From assembly GCA_015075635.1 (NCBI GenBank), contig JABTUA010000001.1, positions 620,001-684,000 of the forward strand: a stretch of DNA of 64,000 nt, written 5' to 3'. The notes under the pieces are model-generated. The model saw nothing but the letters and a program-made list of their open reading frames with translations, was not told the DNA's origin and did not search any database. This stretch comes from Polyangiaceae bacterium (GTDB lineage: Bacteria; Myxococcota_A; Polyangia; Polyangiales; Polyangiaceae). A program made the translations under genes and the position numbers. Positions 17,830-26,102 of this stretch are shown one piece after another. Each line of letters starts with the position of its first letter. The stretch's first letter is position 1.

Positions 17830-19358
17830 GGCTTGCCTCCCGGCGCGGGCGCGGGCGCCTTGAGCGCGGGGGGCTGGTTGCCACCCGGCGCGGGCGCAGC
17901 CTTCGGCGCGGGCGCCGGCGCCGGCGCGGGCGCGGGTGCCGGCGCTGGCGCGGCCTTCGGCGCGGGCGCGGGTGCCGGCGCTGGCGCGGCCTTCGGCGCG
18001 GGCGCGGGCTTCTTCGGCGGAACCCACTTCTTCGCGCCCGGCTTGGCGGGAGGCGCTTCCTCTTCCTCGGCGCCTTCCTCGTCGGGCAGGTCCCCGACGT
18101 CCGGCAGGTTCGGCAGCTTGGGCGGCGCGATCAACGCCTCCGGCGGCAGATCCTCGAGCCACATGGTGCGGCCGCCGTCCACCAGCGTGACCCGGAAGGT
18201 GGCCAGGAGGCCCGAGCCGACCAGGCCGTCGAGATCCACGTCCAGGCCCTTCTCGAGCTCCGCCACCGGCGCGCCCAGCACACCCGGGACCTGCGGCACG
18301 GTGAACGCCCCGAGCCGGAGCTGCGGCAAGATGCCCGCGCGAAGCCCGCCCGCGTTGGGGATCGAGCGCAACGAGGAGGTCGCCACGCCGGCCTTCTTCC
18401 AGCCCCCCTCGTCGAGCGCGAGGGGGAAGGTCATCGACGTGTCGATCAGCAGCGCTGCTCCGGGCGACGTGGCGTCCGAGCCGAAGGCCCCGCGCATCAT
18501 CATGCCGCCGCCCCGCACGTAGCTGACCCGTACCGTGGTCGCTTGCGGCGGAGGCGGTGGGTCGAAGCTGCGCACGACGAACTGGCTGCCCGCGAAATCC
18601 ACCGTGGGGTGCAGGTGGCGCAGCAGGTTCACGCCGATCAGCACCTTGATGGGCGCGTTCAACTGACGAGAGATCCCCGACAGGTCTTTGGAGAGCGCGG
18701 GGACGTCCCTCACCTCGATGCGCTCGCCGAAGCGCAGGGAGATCCACTTCGGATCGCCCCCGGGGCCGCCGCTGTCCACGACCGCCTCCGCGGTGCCGGT
18801 GGCGATGAGCCCGAGGGCGGGCTCGCCGTTGACCTCGACCGGAACCACCAGCGACGTGGACGCCACCTGCGGCATCTCCATCACCGCTACCAAGCCGCCG
18901 CTCATCCGGAACGGTTTGCGACCCGTGCCCCGGCGCGCGAGCTTCGCCACCTCGGTGGCCCAGAGGTCGCGCACCTCGGGATCGGCGACCAGCTTCTCGA
19001 GCTCGTCCGCCGCCTTGTCCACCTGCCCGGAGTACCAGTACGCGCGCCCCCGGATGGCGCCCGCGTCGGAGCTCTCGACACCAGCCAGCAGCTGCGTGGT
19101 GCGATCGTACTCGAGCCGAGCCAGAGAGATCCGCGCGGCCAGCACGCGCACGCTGGGCTCGTCCGGCAGCACGCGCAGCGCGTTGCCGACCGCGACCTCG
19201 GCGTCATCCACGTCCCCGACGCGGTAGCTGGCTTGGGCCCGGTCGAACCATTTCTTGGCCGACTCCGGCCACACCGGCTCGCTGCTCGTCACGGCGGGGC
19301 CGCACGCGACGGCGGAGAGGGCGAGCGCGATGGCGCTCGGGATCAGGACTCGTTTCAC
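17826..19358 (-). CDS. TPR lipoprotein with aspartyl-protease-like domain and Pro/Ala tail
   Basis: 510 aa. Lipoprotein signal with lipobox SAVAC at the N-terminus. Residues 30-140 form TPR-like helical pairs (DRAQASYRVGDVDDAEVAV). Residues 160-390 resemble a retropepsin/pepsin-like fold: VPVEVNGEPALGLIATGTAEAVVDSG has the position of the catalytic loop but reads ATG where an active enzyme has DTG, and a second half has LLIDTSMTFPL. The last 80 residues are an Ala/Pro/Lys repeat (PAPAPAPK units), probably a periplasm-spanning tail. Probably a non-catalytic binding protein; the protease-fold call is tentative. Confidence 0.6.
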   Translation of the reverse strand: MKRVLIPSAIALALSAVACGPAVTSSEPVWPESAKKWFDRAQASYRVGDVDDAEVAVGNALRVLPDEPSVRVLAARISLARLEYDRTTQLLAGVESSDAGAIRGRAYWYSGQVDKAADELEKLVADPEVRDLWATEVAKLARRGTGRKPFRMSGGLVAVMEMPQVASTSLVVPVEVNGEPALGLIATGTAEAVVDSGGPGGDPKWISLRFGERIEVRDVPALSKDLSGISRQLNAPIKVLIGVNLLRHLHPTVDFAGSQFVVRSFDPPPPPQATTVRVSYVRGGGMMMRGAFGSDATSPGAALLIDTSMTFPLALDEGGWKKAGVATSSLRSIPNAGGLRAGILPQLRLGAFTVPQVPGVLGAPVAELEKGLDVDLDGLVGSGLLATFRVTLVDGGRTMWLEDLPPEALIAPPKLPNLPDVGDLPDEEGAEEEEAPPAKPGAKKWVPPKKPAPAPKAAPAPAPAPAPKAAPAPAPAPAPAPAPAPKAAPAPGGNQPPALKAPAPAPGGKP

Positions 19359-19456
19359 GGCTACCTCGGCGATGGCCCCCGGGGGCCTTGGCCGCGACGA
19401 GATAGCCCATCACCGGGCGTGGGTCGAGGCTCGACCGTCATGCTAAGCTCCACGCC

Positions 19457-20074
19457 GTGAGCTCCACAGGCAGCGGCCCAAGGCTACGACCCGGCACACG
19501 CCGCGACGTGCTGTCGCTGCCGGTACTGCTGCTCAATCGCTACTTTTCGCCGGTCAGCGTGACGCCGGCCCGGCGCGCCGTGGTGCTGCTCTTCGGCGGC
19601 TCGGCCCTGGCCCTGGACGACGACGGCGCGATGCACGATTTCACCCGCTGGCGCGCGCTCCCGGTGCGTTCCAGCGACGACGGCATCCCGATGGTCGGCG
19701 GGCAGCTCCGGGTTCCCCGAGTCCTTCACCTCACGCGCTACGACCGCGCGCCTCGGGTGATCGTGCGCCTGACCCGGCGCAACCTGATGCTCCGAGACGA
19801 CCACCAGTGCCAGTACTGCGGGCGTCGCCCGCATGTGCGCGACCTGAACCTGGATCACGTGCTGCCCCGCTCGCGCGGGGGCGGGGACAGCTGGGAGAAC
19901 CTGGTCGTGTCCTGCCGGCTCTGCAACCTGAAGAAGGGGCGCCGGACGCCCGAGGAGGCCGGGATGACGCTGCTCCGGCGCCCGCAGAAGCCGCGCTGGA
20001 CCACACCCGCCCAGATCCTGATGGCCGAGCGCGAGCCCTTCAGCGAGTGGCAACCGTACCTGGCGACGGGCTGA
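19457..20074 (+). CDS. HNH endonuclease family protein
   Basis: 205 aa, GTG start. The nuclease domain is near the C-terminus: zinc ligands CQYCG (about residue 117), the HNH core LNLDHVLPRSRGGGDSWENLVVSCRLCN split into DHVLPRSRGG and ENLVVSCRLCN, and KKGRRTPEEAGM. The N-terminal half (LLNRYFSPVSVTPARRAVVLLF) matches the common bacterial group of stand-alone HNH proteins. Such proteins may act in DNA repair or defence; no partner gene is adjacent. Divergent from the lipoprotein gene to the left. Confidence 0.88.
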   Translation: MSSTGSGPRLRPGTRRDVLSLPVLLLNRYFSPVSVTPARRAVVLLFGGSALALDDDGAMHDFTRWRALPVRSSDDGIPMVGGQLRVPRVLHLTRYDRAPRVIVRLTRRNLMLRDDHQCQYCGRRPHVRDLNLDHVLPRSRGGGDSWENLVVSCRLCNLKKGRRTPEEAGMTLLRRPQKPRWTTPAQILMAEREPFSEWQPYLATG

Positions 20075-20119
20075 GCGGCGGGGCTGGGCCGTCGGCCAGC
20101 GAGCGCCTATGATGCGCGC

Positions 20120-20638
20120 ATGCTGTCCTGCACCAAGCTGAACGTCGCTGCCTCGCTCACGCTCGTGACCCTGATCTCGTTCGCGGGCTGCGCCGGTCAG
20201 AAGCCCGACGCCGCTGCGCCCTCCGCCGGGGCCGCCGGCGCCGGAGCGACCGAGCCCAAGAGCGACGAGCCCCGCGCGGGTGGCGAGGAGAAGAAGCCCG
20301 CCGAGCCGGCCGAGGGCGACGAGCCCGCGGCGGGCGACAAGGAGACGCGCACCACGGAGGTGATTCAGGCGCTGGTCCAGGAGAACCGCAAGCCGGTGCG
20401 CGAGTGCTACGAGAAGGCCAGGAAGCAGATCCCCGATCTGAAGGGCACGATGGTGATCCACTTCGTGCTCGATCCCGAGGGCAAGGTCAAAGAGGCCGTG
20501 CTCAACGTCGAGAAGAGCGAGGTCAAGTCGCCGGACATCGTCAACTGTGCCGTCGCCGTGATCAAGAAGATCAAGTTCCCACCCTCGTCGCGCGGGATGG
20601 AAACCACCATCAACTACCCGTACACCTTCAATCCCTGA
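20120..20638 (+). CDS. AgmX/PglI C-terminal domain lipoprotein (TonB-like)
   Basis: 172 aa. Lipoprotein signal (LISFAGC lipobox near residue 24), then an acidic Ala/Pro/Glu/Lys linker to about residue 72. The C-terminal 100 residues have the AgmX/PglI pattern of myxobacterial gliding-associated proteins: VIQALVQENRKPVRECYE, LKGTMVIHFVLDPEGKVKEA, and VNCAVAVIKKIKFPP, a TonB-C-like fold. In Myxococcus such domains occur in motility/envelope complexes; here its role is inferred only from the domain. It ends 19 bp before the next gene. Confidence 0.8.
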   Translation: MLSCTKLNVAASLTLVTLISFAGCAGQKPDAAAPSAGAAGAGATEPKSDEPRAGGEEKKPAEPAEGDEPAAGDKETRTTEVIQALVQENRKPVRECYEKARKQIPDLKGTMVIHFVLDPEGKVKEAVLNVEKSEVKSPDIVNCAVAVIKKIKFPPSSRGMETTINYPYTFNP

Positions 20639-20657
20639 GCAGAACGACCGCCGGCCG

Positions 20658-22268
20658 ATGACCGACCCGCCCGCCAAGCGGAGCTACATGCCGTCCGTCG
20701 CTCCGGGCGGCGATCCGTACAGCGAGCTCCTGGCGCGCACGCGCGGCATGCGTCGCACGCAACGCGTGCAGCGCGACGCCTGGTTCAACGGGCTGCCGAT
20801 CGAGAGCAAGGACGACGTCCTGTTCGAGCTGGAGGTTCTGCTCAAGGCCAGCGCCTGCTTCGTCAACCCGCGCAATCACCCGGGCAATCCCCGCCGCGCC
20901 CCGGTCGTCGCGCAGGACTTCCGCGAGGCGACCGTGCTCTTCCGCGACGGCATGCAGCACGCGCTCGGCCTGGTCCGGCATCTGCTCGGCAGCCGCGACC
21001 GCGCGCTGGTGTTCCACCGCTACCTGGAGACGGTGCTGCCGGAGGATCGGCTGCGCACGCAGCTGGCCGGTGAGGGCGCCGACCACGGCACGCCGGAGGA
21101 GAGCTTGGTCGCGCTGCGCCACGCGCTCTCGCGCTGGGTCGAGGTGCTGGAGGGCATCCTGCGCGGACCGCGGGTGCCTTACCGGCTCTACTACGCGGTG
21201 CTCTCGACCATCCAGCGCGAGGTGGGCTCGAACGCCTTCTTCAACCCGCTCTCCGCCCTGGAGTTCCGGCCGGAGTTCGACCGCATCAAGTCGCCCCACG
21301 TGCTCGACCTGATCCGCGCCGTGCCCGGCGACGAAGCGCACCGCCTGGTGGCGCTGACGTTCCTCTCGCTGTTCCGCCTGCTGCGCTACTTGCGCCTCTT
21401 GAGCCGCATCGCCAACGAGCCGGGCGGCCGCCGCCGGCGCATAGCGGGCCGCGCTTACCTGGTGCTGAGCGTGCTGCGCTCCGACGCCCGAGCTCTGGGC
21501 GATCACCTGCGCCGTCGAGCCGGCGGCCTGCTGGCCCAGAGCTTCGAGCGCGACCTCTTGCGGGTGAACGTGCGCGATCTCGCGACGCGTCGCGACGAGC
21601 TGCGCGCCAACGGCCACCGGCTGATCGGCATCAAATCCGCGCTGGAAGGCGTGGCCGGAAGCCTGCGCCTGGAAGCCCGCCGTGCCTTCCACCACGAGCT
21701 CCCGCCCGTCGGGCAGAACGTCGGCGAGGCGGAGCTCCGAGCCGCGCTCCACCGGGCCGCCAACGACATGCGACCGGCGCTCCGGAACGCCATCCTGTTC
21801 CTGGGCAAGGCCCTGGGCACCAGCCTGGACGAGACCGGCGTGTTCGACGACCACGCAGCGCGGCGCGAGACCAGCGATCGGCTGCGCCGCGACGTATGGA
21901 TGTTCGCGCAGATCGTCCGCGCGTTCGCCGCCAAGGCCGAGCACACGCCGACCGACGATCGCTGGGCGTTCGTCCACAACTTCCAGTACGTGCGCGAGTT
22001 CCTCTCGTACTTCCGCACCATGGGCTACCCGCTTCTGCGCAGCGCCGACTACCCGCGCTTCGACTCGTTCATGCGCGCCATGGAGCGGCTCGAGGACACG
22101 GATCTGGTCGACCCCGCTCGGTTGGAGGCGGCCATCGACGAGTGCGTCGCCTTCCACAGCTTCTTGCTCCAGCTGTTCGACGACATCTCCAAGCGAGACG
22201 TGCTGGCGGGCGTGCCGTTCGATCGCCGAGCGGCCGCGGGGGCGCTGAAGCTCTACATCAGCGATTGA
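20658..22268 (+). CDS. Conserved helical protein, unknown function
   Basis: 536 aa, ATG start, no signal peptide or membrane segment. Almost wholly alpha-helical by composition, Arg-rich, with stretches such as RLYYAVLSTIQREVGSNAFFNP and NFQYVREFLSYFRTMGYP. I recognise no domain. The tight spacing to the upstream AgmX-like gene suggests co-transcription. A structured inverted repeat (22276-22331) follows directly after its stop. Confidence 0.65.
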   Translation: MTDPPAKRSYMPSVAPGGDPYSELLARTRGMRRTQRVQRDAWFNGLPIESKDDVLFELEVLLKASACFVNPRNHPGNPRRAPVVAQDFREATVLFRDGMQHALGLVRHLLGSRDRALVFHRYLETVLPEDRLRTQLAGEGADHGTPEESLVALRHALSRWVEVLEGILRGPRVPYRLYYAVLSTIQREVGSNAFFNPLSALEFRPEFDRIKSPHVLDLIRAVPGDEAHRLVALTFLSLFRLLRYLRLLSRIANEPGGRRRRIAGRAYLVLSVLRSDARALGDHLRRRAGGLLAQSFERDLLRVNVRDLATRRDELRANGHRLIGIKSALEGVAGSLRLEARRAFHHELPPVGQNVGEAELRAALHRAANDMRPALRNAILFLGKALGTSLDETGVFDDHAARRETSDRLRRDVWMFAQIVRAFAAKAEHTPTDDRWAFVHNFQYVREFLSYFRTMGYPLLRSADYPRFDSFMRAMERLEDTDLVDPARLEAAIDECVAFHSFLLQLFDDISKRDVLAGVPFDRRAAAGALKLYISD

Positions 22269-22275
22269 GACAAAA

Positions 22276-22331
22276 CAGCTAGCGGGTAGACCGACCGGTA
22301 GTCTCCTACCGACCTGTCCACCCGCTAGCTG
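22276..22331. terminator. Nested inverted repeat, probable bidirectional terminator
   Basis: The outer arms CAGCTAGCGGGT and ACCCGCTAGCTG are perfect 12-bp complements; an inner GGTAG/CTACC pair makes a branched or extended hairpin. It lies 7 bp after a stop codon and before the convergent histone-like gene. No T-tract is present, so terminator function is inferred from position. Confidence 0.5.
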
Positions 22332-22533
22332 CTGCCGACGCGGCGCCCCCGAGCGCGCGATCGAGATCGCGGAACGGAGTCGCCTCCCGGCGGAAGGGTG
22401 CCACCACGCCGTCGTGGGGCATCGCCCTCCCTCTATTCGCGCGCCAGAGCCCCTTCTTGCGGTCGCCCCGGGCCACCCCTCTCGAGGCGGCCCCAGGGCT
22501 GGGCAGGCATCTGCCGCGCTACCGACGTGCCAA

Positions 22534-22695
22534 TCAGGCCTTCTTGGCGGCCTTCTTGCGGCGCGCCTTGCGCTTCGCCGGCGCCTTGGCAGCAGCCTTC
22601 TTCGCCTTGCGCTTCGTGCGGCGCTTCGCGACCTTCGGTGCCTTCTTGGCGGCGGGCTTACGAGCGGACTTGGTACGGGTCTTCTTTGCGGCCAT
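22534..22695 (-). CDS. Histone-H1-like basic protein, 53 aa
   Basis: 53 aa from ATG 22695, with a strong AGGAGG ribosome site 8 nt upstream. The composition is extreme: nearly all Lys, Arg and Ala (MAAKKTRTKSARKPAAKKA at the start, KARRKKAAKKA at the end), with one Val and no acidic residue. This is the pattern of bacterial histone-H1-like (HC1/HC2-type) nucleoid proteins that bind DNA non-specifically. A consensus-like promoter lies upstream on the minus strand. The 200 bp after its stop hold nothing recognisable. Confidence 0.85.
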   Translation of the reverse strand: MAAKKTRTKSARKPAAKKAPKVAKRRTKRKAKKAAAKAPAKRKARRKKAAKKA

Positions 22696-22760
22696 TTTCG
22701 ATGCCTCCTACGAGCGTGGGGATAAAGGCAATGAAGCTCATCCCGAGGTATGTTGCACGA

Positions 22761-22790
22761 CGTATATTGCCACCTATTGTGATGTGTCAA
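22761..22790 (-). promoter_or_regulatory. Sigma-70-like promoter of histone-like gene
   Basis: On the minus strand TTGACA (22785-22790) is followed 18 bp later by TATACG (22761-22766). The box pair lies 66 bp upstream of the start codon in an AT-rich stretch that stands out from the surrounding high-GC DNA. Confidence 0.65.
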
Positions 22791-22935
22791 CGAAAAAAGT
22801 TCAGCTTGCATTTCGCGGAACCCGGAAGCCTCCGCTGAAACGCATGCAAGAGCTGCAGACCGATCACCCTTTCAGTGCCCTTCAAGCGCCCTTCAAGCTC
22901 AGCGCAAACCCCGCGAAACTCTGACGAAAATCACG

Positions 22936-22966
22936 GCTTGACGCGCGTGCCGCGGGCACGCTACGG
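22936..22966 (+). promoter_or_regulatory. Possible promoter of OmpA-like gene
   Basis: TTGACG followed after 18 bp by TACGGC, about 45 bp before the ATG at 23011. The -10 match is weak, so this is only a candidate. The rest of the 22696-23010 gap holds the opposite-strand promoter and no gene. Confidence 0.35.
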
Positions 22967-23010
22967 CTGTCCCCTTCCGGGCGCCGAGCCCCACCCTCAA
23001 GACCACGACC

Positions 23011-23808
23011 ATGCGCATCCGAACCCTGTCAGTTTTTCTCGCCGCAACCCTCCCCGCGCTGCTCGTCGGCTGCGGCTACTCGCAAGAAGAGTGGGACCAG
23101 AAGGTCCGCGAGAACGAGAGCCTCCGCAACCAGCTGGCCGCGCAGCGCCAGGCGCACAAGAAGTGCGAGACCGACTACGCCGACTCCCTGCACGAGATCG
23201 AGGATCTCAAGAAGAAGCTCAAAGAGCGCGGCATCAACATCGACAACCTGAGCGCGAAGCTCGACGAGGAGCGCAAGGCCCTCGAGGAGTACCGCCGCCG
23301 CGCCGAGCAACTGGACCAGATCCGCAAGCGCTTCGACCTCCTGCGCAGCAAGCTCCAGAAGCTGACGCAGCTCGGGCTCAAGGTCGCGGTGCGGGACAAC
23401 CGCATGGTCATTCAGCTCCCCGGCGACGTGCTCTTCGACTCCGGCAAGGACAAGCTGAAGAAGGACGGCGAGGACATCCTGAGGCAGGTCGCCGACGTCG
23501 TGAAGAACGACTCGGACCTGAAGAACCGCGAGTTCCAGGTCGCCGGCCACACCGACGCCAAGCCGCTCAAGGGCGGCGAGTTCAAGGACAACTGGGGCCT
23601 TTCGGCCATGCGCGCCCGCTCGGTGCTCATCTACCTGACCGGTGACGGCGGGCTCGACCCCAAGAACTGGAGCGCCGCCGGCTACGCCGACACGGATCCG
23701 GTGGCCGGCAACGACAGCGACGAAGGCCGCGGCAAGAACCGGCGCGTCGAGCTGGTGGTGCTGCCGAACGTCGAAGAGATGCTCAACCTGAACAGCCTGG
23801 CCCAATGA
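23011..23808 (+). CDS. OmpA/MotB-domain lipoprotein with coiled coil
   Basis: 265 aa. Lipoprotein signal with lipobox LLVGC (Cys21). Residues 25-120 form a long coiled coil (ENESLRNQLAAQRQAHK, LKKKLKERGINIDNL). The C-terminal 140 residues are an OmpA-like peptidoglycan-binding domain: GDVLFDSGKDKLKKDG, FQVAGHTDAKPL and SAMRARSVLIYL, then GRGKNRRVELVVLPN. It probably links the outer membrane to the cell wall. It is followed after 11 bp by the Ppx/GppA gene. Confidence 0.9.
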   Translation: MRIRTLSVFLAATLPALLVGCGYSQEEWDQKVRENESLRNQLAAQRQAHKKCETDYADSLHEIEDLKKKLKERGINIDNLSAKLDEERKALEEYRRRAEQLDQIRKRFDLLRSKLQKLTQLGLKVAVRDNRMVIQLPGDVLFDSGKDKLKKDGEDILRQVADVVKNDSDLKNREFQVAGHTDAKPLKGGEFKDNWGLSAMRARSVLIYLTGDGGLDPKNWSAAGYADTDPVAGNDSDEGRGKNRRVELVVLPNVEEMLNLNSLAQ

Positions 23809-23819
23809 GCTAGGCCGAA

Positions 23820-24737
23820 ATGCCCCGCGCCGCGGCGATCGACATCGGCACCAACACGGTGCTCCTGACGATCGCCGAGCGGCGAGCCGGGGCGATCGTC
23901 GCGTCCTGCGAGCGCGCGACCATCACCCGCCTCGGCGCCGGCGTCGATCGCACGCGCGCCATCTCCGACGAGGCGCGCGCCCGCACCGTCGCCTGCCTGG
24001 AGGAATACGCGGAGCTGATCGCTGCGCACGGCGTCGACTCCGTCGACGCCGTCGGCACGAGCGCGCTGCGCGACGTCGGCTCCGGCAGCGCTTTCCTCGA
24101 CGACGCGGAGCGAGTGCTGGGTGTGCGACCGCGCGTCGTCACGGGCAGCGAGGAGGCGGAGCTGACCTTCGAGGGCTCGCTAAGCGGCCTCTCGCTCGAG
24201 GGCGACGTGCTGGTCTTCGACGTGGGCGGCGGCAGCACGGAGCTCGTGCTCGGCAACGCGGGCGCGGGTCGCGCGATCGCGAGCAGCGCGAGCCTCGACA
24301 TCGGCAGCGTGCGCTTGTTCGAGCGCCACGTCGCCAGCGATCCGCCGACCTTCGACGAGCTGGAGCGGGCTCGCGCTGCGGTGCGTGAAGCGCTGGCTTC
24401 GTGCAGAAAGCCCGCACCGGGCTGCCAGCTCGTGGGCGTGGCAGGAACCGTGACGACGCTCGCGTGCCTGCGTTACGGAACCAGCGTGGCGCGCGCCGGA
24501 GAGGTACACGGCACCCGGCTCGCGTCGCACGACGTCGAGCGCTTGGCGAGAGAGCTCGCGAGCCTGTCGCTCGCCGCGCGCCTCGGCCTCGGCGGGCTCG
24601 ATCCCGGACGCGCCGACGTCATCCCCGTCGGGGCCGCGCTGGTGAGCGAGATCTGCCGCTGGGCGGGCGCGAGCGAGCTGCTGGTGTCGGACCGCGGCGT
24701 GCGCTGGGGCTTGCTCGAGCGCCGCTTGGCCGGCTGA
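23820..24737 (+). CDS. Ppx/GppA phosphatase family protein
   Basis: 305 aa, ATG start. Actin-like ATPase-fold phosphatase: phosphate-1 loop AAIDIGTNTVLLTI (residues 5-18), DAVGTSALRDV (about 77), the catalytic Glu in TGSEEAELTF (about 109), and phosphate-2 loop VFDVGGGSTELVLG (about 137). It matches the short (about 300 aa) form that hydrolyses exopolyphosphate or pppGpp. The end (DRGVRWGLLERRL) is typical. The gene may be co-transcribed with the OmpA-like gene. Confidence 0.9.
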   Translation: MPRAAAIDIGTNTVLLTIAERRAGAIVASCERATITRLGAGVDRTRAISDEARARTVACLEEYAELIAAHGVDSVDAVGTSALRDVGSGSAFLDDAERVLGVRPRVVTGSEEAELTFEGSLSGLSLEGDVLVFDVGGGSTELVLGNAGAGRAIASSASLDIGSVRLFERHVASDPPTFDELERARAAVREALASCRKPAPGCQLVGVAGTVTTLACLRYGTSVARAGEVHGTRLASHDVERLARELASLSLAARLGLGGLDPGRADVIPVGAALVSEICRWAGASELLVSDRGVRWGLLERRLAG

Positions 24738-24830
24738 GGGATTTGCCTCGGGATCCAGCCGACTTGCGCGGACGCCCTACTCGGCCCAAGCTTCCTCACG
24801 CGCGCGGAGTCACAAATCGGCAGCAATTGA

Positions 24831-24859
24831 TTGACAGAATAGTCCGAGCTGACTAGAGT
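24831..24859 (+). promoter_or_regulatory. Consensus-like sigma-70 promoter of cdnL
   Basis: TTGACA (24831-24836), 17-bp spacer, TAGAGT (24854-24859). It gives a leader of more than 200 nt before the cdnL start at 25083, the only plausible target on this strand. Confidence 0.75.
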
Positions 24860-25038
24860 GCCGCGCCTGGCGACCCCTAACCTCCGGTTGCCGTCAGTCG
24901 CCCGTAAGCATTGGAATGAATCACTTATCCGAACTGTTCGTTAGAGACCTCTGAGTGGGGTCGCGAAGCACGAACAGGCTCGGGTGACAGGCATACGAAT
25001 CTGTTCAGCGTCGGGGCGCAGCGCACCACGTGCGCCCG

Positions 25039-25068
25039 GCTGGCTCGTCGGAGCCAGCGGTCTTTTCT
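25039..25068 (+). terminator. Terminator-like hairpin in cdnL leader (possible attenuator)
   Basis: GCTGGCTC (25039-25046) pairs with GAGCCAGC (25051-25058) around a 4-nt loop and is followed by GGTCTTTTCT. It ends only 14 nt before the cdnL start and just before the AAGGAG ribosome site, inside the transcribed leader. The rest of 24860-25038 holds no gene. Confidence 0.5.
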
Positions 25069-25082
25069 GCCAAGGAGTACAC

Positions 25083-25589
25083 ATGCCCGCAAGTCCGGAA
25101 GTTGAGTTCAAGGTCGGCGACAAGGCGGTTTACCCCGCTCAAGGTGTCGCGGAAGTGATCAGCATCGACGAGAAGGACATCGCCGGCTCGCGGCAGCGTT
25201 TCTACGTGCTGCGCATCCTCGACACCGACCGCAAGATCATGGTCCCGGTGAGCAATGCGAACGCAGTGGGGCTGCGCCAGGTCATCAGCGAGCAGGAGAT
25301 CCGTGAGATCTTCGACATCCTGAAGGAGCGCACCATCGGCTTCGACACGCAGACCTGGAACCGTCGCTACCGCGGCTTCATGGACAAGATCAAGACCGGC
25401 TCGATCTACGACGTGGCCGAGGTGCTGCGCGATCTGTACCGGCTGAAGGCGAACAAGCAACTCTCCTTCGGCGAGCGCCGCATGCTGGACACCGCGCGCA
25501 CGCTGATCGTCAAGGAGATCGCCATCGCGCGCGCTCAGACCGAAGAGCAGGTCAAGAACGAGATCGAAGCGATCTTCTTCTCGAACTGA
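25083..25589 (+). CDS. cdnL: CdnL/CarD-family transcription regulator
   Basis: 168 aa from ATG 25083, with AAGGAG 6 nt upstream. The N-terminal CarD/CdnL Tudor-like module (VGDKAVYPAQGVAEVISI, residues 10-27) binds the RNA polymerase beta subunit, and the helical C-terminal domain (WNRRYRGFMDKIKTGS, LSFGERRMLDTARTLIV) contacts promoter DNA. Length matches Myxococcus CdnL, an essential activator of sigma-A promoters including rRNA promoters; the DNA-binding HMGA tail of CarD itself is absent. It has a long leader with its own promoter and a terminator-like hairpin. Confidence 0.93.
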   Translation: MPASPEVEFKVGDKAVYPAQGVAEVISIDEKDIAGSRQRFYVLRILDTDRKIMVPVSNANAVGLRQVISEQEIREIFDILKERTIGFDTQTWNRRYRGFMDKIKTGSIYDVAEVLRDLYRLKANKQLSFGERRMLDTARTLIVKEIAIARAQTEEQVKNEIEAIFFSN

Positions 25590-25652
25590 GCACCGCGAAC
25601 CGCCACGGGACGCGCCGTCGGAAGACCGCGCGTCCCGAGGCGTTTTGTGCCG

Positions 25653-26102
25653 TCAGATCCCGGCGTCCTCGCGCTGCTGGATCGGCGGCACGGGCGGCAT
25701 CTCGACCACCACTCGCCAGCCGCCGTCTTCGCGCACGCACTTCATTCGTTCGCGCTGCGTGTCCGGCGCCTCACCGGTGACGGTGACCACGGCCCAGTCG
25801 CCCTGGATTTCCGCCGTGTAGCGCCGCGGAGAGAAGCGCAGCGAGAAGCGCGACGGCGCCAGCATCTCCTCGGGCGCCACCTTGCGCCCGGAGAGCGCGC
25901 TGGCGCGCTTGGCGCGCTCCGCCAGGTTCTGCTTGCCCTCCGACCAGATCAGGTCGTAGGCGCCGCGGGCGCTGGTCGGGTTGCCGTGTACGCGCTGCAT
26001 GCGTTCCACGAACTCCTGCACCACGCGCTCCGGGCGCGAGTCCGCCGACTCGCGCTCGCACGCCACCACGAGCACGGCGAGGGCGACGCCCCAGCGGCTC
26101 AC
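25653..26102 (-). CDS. Small lipoprotein coupled to trpS
   Basis: 149 aa from GTG 26102, which overlaps the trpS stop by 4 bp. Short signal with lipobox VVAC at residues 12-15, then a domain of the NTF2-like/DUF4878 kind by its pattern (RVVQEFVERMQRVHG, WAVVTVTGEAPDTQRERMKCVREDGGWRVV). This fold call is tentative. Co-translation with trpS is suggested by the overlap; no functional link is known. Confidence 0.65.
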   Translation of the reverse strand: MSRWGVALAVLVVACERESADSRPERVVQEFVERMQRVHGNPTSARGAYDLIWSEGKQNLAERAKRASALSGRKVAPEEMLAPSRFSLRFSPRRYTAEIQGDWAVVTVTGEAPDTQRERMKCVREDGGWRVVVEMPPVPPIQQREDAGI

